This document shows, piece by piece, positions 47,213-57,000 of a stretch of DNA of 64,000 bases. The notes beneath the pieces are model-generated. The model was not told where the DNA came from. It saw nothing but the letters and a program-made list of their open reading frames with translations, and did no database searches. A program made the translations under genes and the position numbers. The stretch's first letter is position 1, and each line of letters starts with the position of its first letter. Source of the DNA: Pyronema omphalodes (taxonomy: Eukaryota > Ascomycota > Pezizomycetes > Pezizales > Pyronemataceae); contig JAJJXM010000011.1 in NCBI GenBank assembly GCA_024516155.1, positions 591,501-655,500 of the forward strand, read 5' to 3'.

Positions 47213-49384
47213 ATGCCAGGTCCCAGAGGTCGCGGAAGAGGTGGATCCAGTAGAGGAAGAGGAAGGGGTGGTGCTAGAGGTCGTGGAGGAGCTCGTGGTC
47301 GGGGCCAGCGCTCAACTGCAACTCACTATGATAATCGTCCAGCAAAGAGGTATATAGCTTTTTACTCAATTTTACTATGGTTAAAAAGCTAATGTTTTTG
47401 TAGAACTTTTGATGATGTTCCAAAGGAAGAAGTGCCGAACTCCGACGAAGAATCTACCGCCTCCGAATCAGAGTCTGACGACGACGACGAGCCTGGTCCT
47501 ACCGTGAAACCCTACAATGCCCTACTACAGTCACTCAAGGAGAGCAAAATAAGTAACGAGCCCAAGAACAAACGTCGGAAGGTTGAAACTGCTGTGGAAG
47601 AGGAGGAGGAGGAGAAGTCTGATTTCGACGAGGAAGAAGCTGCAGAGGGAGAGGCCGAGTCGGAAGAGGACGAGGACGAAGCTGCACAGGAGGATGGGGA
47701 GGAGGAAGATGAAAATCCCACTGACCCCTTCGAACAACACTTCGCAAGCCCCTCGACGGAATACCTTCAACGAATCGACAAAGCAAAGAAAAGCGAATTC
47801 ACAAATAACAAACTAATATTACCAGGCATTGGTAGAGCTGTACAGTCAACACCAGCAGGCGCCGAACTAGCACCAGCACGCAAATTCGATGCCATTAAAT
47901 CATTACATCTCAAGCAACGCTTAGTTACTCCTTTCCAAGAGCACAACGGAGACTTGACCCCTCTACAAAAATCCTTCTCACCATATATTTTCTCATACCA
48001 AGATGTCCAGTTCGCAGGCCGCACCGTTTCGAACGCCGATGAGCTACGGAAGATGTACTGTGTCCACGCTTTAAACCACGTTTTCAAGACCAGAGACCGT
48101 GTATTGAAGGACAACGAAAAGCTCAAACACGGCAACGACGATCTTGAGCTCCGAGACCAGGGATTCACTAGACCTAAGGTCCTAATTATTCTACCTACCA
48201 GAAATTCCTGTGTTAAAGTCGTCGATACCCTCGTCACTTTGGCTGCGGTTGAACAACAAGAAAACAAGAAGCGCTTCACCGACGGCTACGCCGTTCCCGA
48301 GGACCAAGAACGTATCAGCGATTCCAAGCCTGAAGATTTCAAAGAACTTTTCTCGGGCAACCACGACGATTTATTCCGAGTCGGAGTAAAATTCACCCGT
48401 AAAACCATAAAATTCTTCTCCCAATTCTACAACTCCGACATCATTCTTGCATCCCCCCTTGGACTGCGTATGGTAATCGGTGACGAGGGTGACAAGAAGC
48501 GAGATTTCGATTTCTTGTCTTCTATCGAGCTTGTGGTTATGGATCAAGCCGATGCTATCCTTCAACAAAACTGGGATCACGTAATGCACGTTTTCAACCA
48601 TCTTAACTTGATCCCCAAAGATGCTCACGGATGTGACTTTGGTCGTGTCCGTAATTGGTATCTAGATGCAAACGCCAGATACCTCCGCCAAACCCTCGTT
48701 TTCTCCGCCCATGGTTCCCCCGAACTCAACTCTCTTTTCTCCCAGCACATGCTCAACATTTCCGGGCGTCTAAAAACACAACCACAATACGAGGGTGTCA
48801 TTAATGACATCGGCGGCTTGAAGCTTCTTCAAATCTTTACTCGTTTCAACGCAGCCAGCCCCGTAGCCGAACCAGACGCACGCTTCAAATTTTTCAAAAC
48901 TGCCTACGTACCAACAATCCAACGAAACGTTTCCCAAGGCGCCACAGGAATCTTGGTGTTTGTAAGCTCTTACTTTGATTTCGTTAGAGTAAGAAACTTC
49001 TTTGATGGCTTGGATTTGTCATTCGGTGCTATTTCGGAAGAAACTTCGGTTCCGGATGTTGCTAGAGCAAGATCACATTTCTTGTCTGGTCGCTTCCCGG
49101 TATTGCTATATACTGGACGTGCACACCATTTTAGACGTTATGAAATTCGTGGTGTGAAGGAGGTTTATTGTTACTCCTTACCCGAGAACCAGGCTTTCTA
49201 TAAAGAGATTGTGGGAGGCTTCTTGACTCGTAGTGTGGGAGAGGGAAGGATTGAGGGTGGAAGGTGCAAGGCGAAGGTTCTGTTCTCGAAATGGGATGCG
49301 ATGAAGCTGGAGAGAGTGGTGGGAACGGAGAGAGTTAAGGTGATGTGTAATGAGGTGGGAGATACCTTTGAATTTACGAATTAA
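47213..49384 (+). CDS. UTP25: U3 snoRNP-associated protein Utp25 (digestive organ expansion factor family)
   Basis: Two exons, 47213-47349 and 47404-49384; 705 residues. The N-terminus is an RGG-type region (MPGPRGRGRGGSSRGRGRGG). A very acidic stretch follows at about 55-140 (EEEEEEKSDFDEEEAAEGEA), then the conserved Utp25 body: NPTDPFEQHFASPSTEYLQR, LHLKQRLVTPFQEHNGDLTP LQKSFSPYIFSYQDVQF, FTRPKVLIILPTRNSCVKVV, LGLRMVIG, IELVVMDQADAILQQNWDHV, RQTLVFSAHGSPELNSLFSQ. The fold is helicase-like but the DEAD box is replaced (MDQAD), as in the family, which lacks ATPase motifs. It works in the nucleolar small-subunit processome for 18S rRNA. Intron of 54 nt with donor GTATAT. Confidence 0.94.
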
Positions 49385-49833
49385 GTAGCGTGGGAAGGGA
49401 AGGTTAAAAAAAGGTGGAGTTTGGATTTTGACTGTATATATGGGTTTTTTAAAAAAGCATAATTAAATTTTGGACCATCATTGACTACCATTAGATAGTA
49501 CATACGCTGGAAACCGTTGATTTGTGACGTATGCATGTATCGCTTAAACCTCCCATACACTAGTCCTACACCCCGGATATTCAAGCTTCCTTCAGCCAAA
49601 TTTATCCTTCAAACAAGCAGTTTCTTTCCTCCATGAATATGGATACTAGTCTACGGCGCTGCCTTCCTAATCTGTGTAACGAGATGCGAATCTACTAGAA
49701 TTTGCCCCGGGAGCCGCAGGGAACGCCGACGGAAGTGGAGGAGCCATATCGTAGTCATTGATCTCCACTTAACGCGCAAACATCCAACCACAGCATCTCA
49801 GCTCCAATTCTGGTTCAGCATAGGAGCTACAAC
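49385..49833. other. Intergenic between UTP25 and the acetyltransferase
   Basis: About 450 bp; the minus-strand 72-codon frame at 49381-49599 overlaps the UTP25 3' UTR and is not supported. Confidence 0.45.
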
Positions 49834-50463
49834 ATGACGGAAGCAGCATTAAAGTTCCATATCTCAGCGGCAATCCTCGGCGAGGATTCACAGATCTTTA
49901 AAGACGCTTGGAAAGTCCGGAAGGCAGTTTTCTGTGATGAGCAAAAGGTATGTTATGTTTTACAATCCTTATACCAGAAACTATGTCCGGGTTCTAATAG
50001 TTACTATCAGGTCCCTGAAGAGAACGAGAAGGATGAAGACGATAAGCGAAGTTGGCATATGGTGTGCTACGTCGAACAGGATGGTACCCGTGAACCCGTC
50101 GGAACGGTTCGTCTTGTTCCTCCGGCGATACCAGAAGGCAAGACGCTAAGGGGAAACTATTGTAAAATTGGACGGCTGTGTTCTACACGAAGAAAGGGAG
50201 GAGTGGGAAGGTTATTGGTTGAGGCGATTGTTCGGTTTGCAGAGGAGAACAGACAGGAGGTGGGGATTAGGGATGAAGAGGGGAGGAAGGTTGAAGGTGA
50301 TGAAGTGGAGTGGAATGGAAGGTTTTGTGCGCATGCGCAGCTTACAGCCAGAGGATTTTGGGAAAGGGTTGGTTTTGTGGTGGATGAGAGTATGGGAACG
50401 TGGATGGAGGAAAATATGGAGCATTGTGGGATGTGGAGGGAGGCGATGTTGTCGGCCTTGTGA
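49834..50463 (+). CDS. GNAT-family N-acetyltransferase
   Basis: Two exons, 49834-49947 and 50011-50463; 188 residues after splicing. Start MTEAALKFHISAAILGEDSQ. GNAT features: WKVRKAVFCDEQK followed by VPEENEKDEDDKRSWHMVCY, PVGTVRLVP strand, the acetyl-CoA loop CKIGRLCSTRRKGGVGRLLV EAIVRFAEEN (R-x-x-G-x-G type), and the C-terminal AQLTARGFWERVGFVVDES. Substrate unknown; it resembles the ElaA/YjcF-like group of small-molecule acetyltransferases. The 63-nt intron 49948-50010 (GTATGT ... CTAAT ... CAG) has no stop in frame, so its retention would just add 21 residues between QK and VPEEN. Splicing is preferred because it restores the usual spacing. Confidence 0.8.
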   Translation: MTEAALKFHISAAILGEDSQIFKDAWKVRKAVFCDEQKVCYVLQSLYQKLCPGSNSYYQVPEENEKDEDDKRSWHMVCYVEQDGTREPVGTVRLVPPAIPEGKTLRGNYCKIGRLCSTRRKGGVGRLLVEAIVRFAEENRQEVGIRDEEGRKVEGDEVEWNGRFCAHAQLTARGFWERVGFVVDESMGTWMEENMEHCGMWREAMLSAL

Positions 50464-51048
50464 ATGATCACCGGGGAGGCTGTCAATGCGATCTCTAGAA
50501 TACAGTGTACTAGATGTGAAATAGAAGTAAATATCGGATTGTTTTTCAACCACCAGAATGAAATGCTTGAGATGCCATTAAATTTTTTGCCCAGTATCAG
50601 ACGAAAGCCTATGATGAGGCTGCTGTGGACAGCCGATGACAGCTCCTGTTGGCGAGCAGTCGCTACTCTGGTACTCTCAGGGCCCGGTCATGACCCCACA
50701 AGCCCACAGCTTGAAACTTTGACAACTCAAGTTACGCCAAGACACGCGCCCTGCTTTGCATTTTGCCTCCGGTGGATCGCGCGCCAACGAGAACAGCAAC
50801 GCAGTGACCTTCGACAACTGCCAACGACCAGCAATTGCACGACAAAGAGGATTTCGTCGCTCGGAACTCTACGACAAAACTCAAGATACCCACGTATTGT
50901 GACAGACGCAAATCGCAATCGATATCCTTAACACCCGTCACCCACGCGCTAAAAAGAGTTTCCCTGACAACGCACACATCGTCAACATCCTAGCGAAGTC
51001 TCTCCCCCGACAACACCTAGGGTCTTTGTTCAGCAACACAAGTTCACG
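50464..51048. other. Promoter region of the large unknown gene
   Basis: About 585 bp; open frames here overlap the acetyltransferase 3' end and have no domains. Confidence 0.45.
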
Positions 51049-53482
51049 ATGCCGCCAATTCGGACGACTCCGGCAAAGGTCCGCTACAACTTCAAAATAG
51101 AGCCGGAAGAACAGAATGTCGACTACGGCTTCAACCCCGCATGGGCAAAACAGCCAGAGCCTGTGTCGATCTTCCCTGAGGATCCCGCTCAAGAGTCGCC
51201 TGTGAAACTTCCGGCCCAAACAGTGGTACAGCAGTTTGCAACCAATACGTAGGTGCTATAGGTTAAATAGTTATATTATAAGCTAACAGCTACGGCAGCC
51301 GGCTATACAACAAAAAAGTGGATAATGACGGCGTTTCATGGGGTATTCTGTTACCTCTAGCTCTCATCTACAACGCAGCGAAGGGTATCACAGGTGTTGC
51401 AACAAGCGCAGCAAAGATTGGATATCAGGGTGCTAATTTGGCTGCTACCGCCGTTCGGAAGGCATGGTTGCCAGAGAGACATAATCCTATTAGTACACGG
51501 GGACGGAGGCTGAGAACACCAGTTAAAAAAGCTCTTCAGGAGGACAGCTTACTCAAACTGCCACCGCATATGGTTGGTATGACACCGTAAGTACACCAAA
51601 TTTTTAGGAGCTGTACACGATGGTTGTTAACAATGAATGTAGAAATGTTGTCCGTCGTGCAAGAGGTCAGAAGCCCCGAGGAGAGAAGGTAGACCGAACA
51701 CCGACCATTGAAGAAGCCAAAGATTGGGAGCTATTCCATGCTACTCCTTTGAGTAAGAAGCCCAAGGCGCCACTTGAGACTCCTCTTACCACCGGAGCAT
51801 CTGGTACACCATGGAAGACTCCTCAGTTTGAATTCAACACCCCATCAACAAAGTTGCAAATCGGAAAGTCTAAGGAATTTGCTATGAACATCCATAAGAC
51901 TGAATTCAAGGACTGGTTGAAGCTTTTGAAGAAGAATGGACTTGGCACTACAGCACTCAAGAAAGATATTACTGAAAAGTTTACGCTTCCTACAGCTATG
52001 ATCTTGCATCTTCACAAACTTGCCGAGAAGGGAAAGACCCAGGGATTCGAAGCTCTTGTCAAGTGTTTTACTCACGAGGGATTCACAACTCACTACAAAA
52101 TTGCTCCCCCAACGATCAGTTACCCCGCACCTGCAAAGTTCCGCGAGGGAGAGGTTAAGGGTGTTGACATCAATTCAGTTCGCCAACAAGCGGATGGATG
52201 CTGCAAGTTCTGCCGTGGATTTTCCTGGGCCGGACAGGTAGAAACTCGGGAGATCTCCGAAGGCGAGGAGGTCCCCTGCAAGAGCCAGCACAAATCTGTG
52301 GTTCCCTATACAAAGAAGGAGCAAGCTGAATTTGACCAGAACAAATACGACCTTTTATTCAGCCGCTGGTGCTATGAATCTCGCTATGACTGGATTTTCG
52401 AGACACCGAAGACTTCCGGATGGGAGATTCCTAAGGATGACCCCAGACTTCGTCATATCTCTATGATTAAGCAGCAACATAAGGCAACTTACGGAGCTCC
52501 TAAGCTTTACGATGGAGATCTTATGGCCGATTACAACAAGCTCCGAATGGAGTACACCAACCAGGACATTGCAGCCAAGGTCCTAATCGACGCCATTAGA
52601 GAGGTGAACCCCCAGCTCGCCTCCCAATACGCAAAGATGGACCTTGAGCGTAAGCGACGACAAGTCAAGACCGAATGGCTTTGTGTTCGCCAAGTTGAAG
52701 TTGTCATCAAGAACCAATCTTCGCCCGCAGCGGCGGCTTCCACAACCTCATCAAACAACCTCGCCAAGCGTACCAAGCGCACTGAAGCCGAGCATGAGAC
52801 CTCCCCTCCCAAGACCGCCAAACGTGTCAAATTCGCCGCCGAACCAGCAGGCCCTACAACAAACGGCCAGAAAACCCCAGCAAAGGGTATTCTTAAGAGC
52901 ACTACTTCCTCCGCGAATAAAACAGGAAAGACCCCTCTGTCTCGGAAAAAGGTGCCTGTTCAGAAGTCGAAAGGATTCTTCCATGATCGTCGTCCTCCTC
53001 CTGCTCCTTATGTTAGAGACGAAAATGACGAAAATGCCGCCAATCCGAAATTGGACCTAAACAATGCTCCATCATTAGCACCATCGGGATCCGAACAGAC
53101 TTTTTTCTTTGGTGCATCAGCTCGCAAACCTCCATCTTCATCCTTCGGTCAGCTTCCTCCATCTTTCGACCCTATCTCTATTCGCAAGGAATATAACTCC
53201 GGAGTCGCTAAAGCGGATGAATTCTGGAATGATCCTCATCCTTTTGGTTGGAAACCGGATCCGACTTTGACTAAGGAAGAGAATGATGCGGAGAGATTCA
53301 ACTTTGTATTGGAAAAAATAAATGAGAGACAAGAGATGGAGAAGAAGTTGAGGGAGATGGAACTTGAGGAGGAGAAAGCAAGGAAGGAGAAAGAAGCGAA
53401 GGAGAAGGCGAACAGTCAGATCCCGACTCAGGCTCCAACTCAACCTCCGGCTCCGCCTCAGTTTTCTTGGATCGGGATGTAA
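51049..53482 (+). CDS. Large conserved-looking protein of unknown function
   Basis: Three exons, 51049-51248, 51299-51586 and 51643-53482; 775 residues. N-terminal third: basic, Pro-rich with GVSWGILLPLALIYNAAKGI TGVATSAAKIG, a moderately hydrophobic helix. Middle: a folded region with FKDWLKLLKKNGLGTTALKK, DGCCKFCRGFSW, LLFSRWCYESRYDWIFETPK and AKVLIDAIREVNPQLASQYA. C-terminal third: disordered, with Ser/Thr/Lys tracts, an RVKF site near residue 555 (KRVKFAAE, possible PP1 docking) and a long charged coiled coil (EKINERQEMEKKLREMELEE). It ends Gln/Pro-rich, FSWIGM. I do not recognise the family; nuclear location is a guess from basic clusters (AKRTKRTEAE). Introns of 50 and 56 nt, donors GTAGGT and GTAAGT. 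Confidence 0.75.
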
Positions 53483-54086
53483 ATAGGGGAAGCCTGATTT
53501 ACCGGTGAGACGTAGCGGCATGGAAGGTGCCCGCGGTTGCATGGAATATTCTCAATCCGTAACTGAGTAAGGGAGTATGGAGAGAACATAGAGGTAGTGT
53601 GGGTGTCAAACAGATATATTAATGAATTCGAAAGGACAAGAGGGTTTCTATCCAATCCTAGTCCTTTTATGTTCTGTATTTGTTTATTTTTCTGTTTTTT
53701 GTTGTTTTATGGTTGTAAGAGGGATTGTTTATAATGGCGTAAAGTTGTACTTGTATTACAGGCTTGGGATTAGGCGTCGTGTTTGCGTGTTTTGTGTGTG
53801 TTGGAATGTTTTTGTTTTGAAATTTGACTGCGAACTGCGGACTGTTGGTTGTTGCGTGCTGTGTAGTATGATTTTTCTTTCTTCTCTTGTCTGTTGTTTT
53901 TTTTTTTTTGCAAGTATGAAATGTCGATCTTCTGGGGCTTGTGAATAGCTATTAGCAGAAATGAAAGCGATGATAACATAACACGGAACAAGATAAAAAA
54001 ACAGACCAAAAACAGACCAAAAACAAAAAGAAAAGCAGAACAAGAAACAAATTAATGACACAATATAATACGTAGATAAAAATACA
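53483..54086. other. Boundary between genes and the repeat array
   Basis: T/G-rich 3' flank on the plus strand, changing sharply to an A-rich, T-poor composition near 53960. The 108-codon plus-strand frame at 53622-53948 is Cys/Phe/Val-rich from composition and is not counted as a gene. Confidence 0.5.
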
Positions 54087-57000
54087 TTTTGGCTTTAGGC
54101 AGACAGAGCTGGGCTTCTCCAAAATTCCCGAAATGGGGGATACTCGCAATTTAATCGAGTGTTGGGTGAAAAAACAAGAAACAAAACAAAAAGCAGAAAA
54201 CAAAACAGAAAACAAAACAGAAAACAAAACAGAAAACAAAACAGAAAACAAAACAGAAAACAAAACAGAAAACAAAACAGAAAACAAAACAGAAAACAAA
54301 ACAGAAAACAAAACAGAAAACAAAACAGAAAACAAAACAGAAAACAAAACAGAAAACAAAACAGAAAACAAAACAGAAAACAAAACAGAAAACAAAACAG
54401 AAAACAAAACAGAAAACAAAACAGAAAACAAAACGAAGAACAAAACAAGAAAACAAAACGCCGAACCCCAAACCGCCAAAACACTATGTTTTGGCTTTAT
54501 GCAGACTAGGCTGGGCATCTCCAAAATTCCCAAAATGGGGATACTCGCAACTGAATCGAGTGTTGGTAACAAAACAAGAAACGGACAAAAAACAAACAGA
54601 ACAAAAAACAGAACAAAAAACAGAACAAAAAACAGAACAAAAAACAGAACAAAAAACAGAACAAAAAACAGAACAAAAAGCAGAACAAAAAGCAGAACAA
54701 AAAGCAGAACAAAAAACAGAACAAAAAAGAGAATAAAAAACATAACAAAAAACATAACAAGAAACATAACAAAAAACATAACAAAAAACATAACAAAAAA
54801 CATAACAAAAAACATAACAAAAAACATAACAAAAAACATAACAAAAAACATAACAAAAAACATGACAAGAGAACAAAACGCCGATCTCCAAACCGCCAAA
54901 CTCCAAACCGCCAAACTCCAAACCGCCAAACTCCAAACCGCCAAACTCCAAACCGCCACACTGACAAACTCCGTAGAAATACATTTTGGCTTTATGCAGA
55001 CTAGGCTGGGCATCTCCAAAATTCCCGAAATTGGGGATACTCGCAACTTAATCGAGTGTTCGATAACAGAACAAAAAGCAGAACAAGAAAACAAAACGCC
55101 AAACTCCAAACCGCCATAACAATATGTTTTGGCTTTATGCAGACTAGGCTGGGCATCTCCAAAATTCCCGAAATGGGGATACTCGCAACTGAATCGAGTG
55201 TTGGTAACAGAACAAAAACAGAACACAAAACAAAACGAGGAACAAAACGAAAAACAAAACGAATAACAAAACGAAAAACAAAACGAATAACAAAACGAAT
55301 AACAAAACGAAAAACAAAACGAAAAACAAAACGAAAAACAAAACGAAAAACAAAACGAAAAACAAAACAAGAAAACAGAACTCCGAACTCTAAACCGCCA
55401 TAAAAATATGTTTTGGCTTTATGCAGACAATGCTGGGCATCTCCAAAATTCCCGAAATCGGGGATACTCGCAACTGAATCGAGTGTTGGTAACAGAACAA
55501 AAAGAAAACAAAAAGCAGAACGAAAAACAGAACAAGAAAACAAAACGCCGAACTCCAAACCGCCATAAAAATATGTTTTGGCTTTATGCAGACTAGGCTG
55601 GACATCTCCAAAATTCCCGAAATGGGGATACTCGCAACTGAATCGAGTGTTGGTAACAGAACAAAAACAAAACAAGAAAACAGAACTCCGAACTTCAAAC
55701 CGCCATAGAAATATGTTTTGGCTTTATGCAGACTAGGCTGGGCATCTCCAAAATTCCCGAAATCGGGGATACTCGCAACTGAATCGAGTGTTGGTAACAG
55801 AACGAAAAACAAAACAAGAAAGCAGAACTCCGAACTCCAAACCGCCATAAGAATATGTTTTGGCTTTATGCAGACAAAGCTGGGCATCTCCAAAATTCCC
55901 GAAATCGGGGATACTCGCAACTTAATCGAGTGTTGGTAACAGAACAAGAAACAAAACAAAAAGCAGAAAACAAAACAGAAAACAAAACAGAAACCAAAAC
56001 AGAAAACAAAGAAAACAAAACAGAAAACAAAACAGAAAACAAAACAGAAAACAAAACAGAAAACAAAACAGAAAACAAAACGAAGAACAAAACGAAGAAC
56101 AAAACAAGAAAACAAAACGCCGAACCCCAAACCGCCAAAACACTATGTTTTGGCTTTATGCAGACTAGGCTGGGCATCTCCAAAATTCCCAAAATGGGGA
56201 TACTCGCAACTGAATCGAGTGTTGGTAACAAAACAAGAAACGGACAAGAAAAAAACAGAACAAAAAAACAGAAAAACACACAAAACAAAAAACAGAACAA
56301 AAAACATAACAAAAAACAGAACAAAAAACAGAACAAAAAACTGAACACAAAACTGAACAAAAAACAGAACAAAAAACAGAACAAAAAACAGAACAAAAAA
56401 CAGAACAAAAAACAGAACAAAAAACAGAACAAAAAACAGAATAAAAAACATGACAAAAAACATAACAAAAAACATAACAAAACACATAACAAAAAACAGA
56501 ACAAAAAACAGAACAAAAAACAGAACAAGAGAACAAAACGCCGATCTCCAAACCGCCAAACTGCAAACCGCCAAACTCCAAACCGCCACACTGACAAACT
56601 CCGTAGAAATACATTTTGGCTTTATGCAGACTACGCTGGGCATCTCCAAAATTCCCGAAATGGGGGATACTCGCAACTGAATCGAGTGTTGGTAACAGAA
56701 CAAAAAGAAAACAAAAAGCAGAACGAAAACAAAACAAGAAGACAGAACTCCGAACTCCAAACCGCCATAAAAATATGTTTTGGCTTTATGCAGACAAAGC
56801 TGGGCATCTCCAAAATTTCCGAAATGGGGGATACTCGCAACTTAATCGAGTGTTGGTAACAAAACAAGAAACGGACAAAAAAAAACAGAACAAAAAACAG
56901 AACAAAAAACAGAACAAGAAAACAAAACGCTGAACTCCAAACCGCCATAAGAATATGTTTTGGCTTTATGCAGACTAGGCTGGGCATCTCCAAAATTCCC

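Noticed and set aside
53622..53948. 108-codon Cys/Phe/Val-rich frame
   Set aside because: Produced by T/G-rich composition in a 3' flank.
54133..55119. TENK/NRTK repeat protein read from the array
   Set aside because: Open only because the plus strand of the satellite has almost no T; frames change between cores and none has a sensible start.
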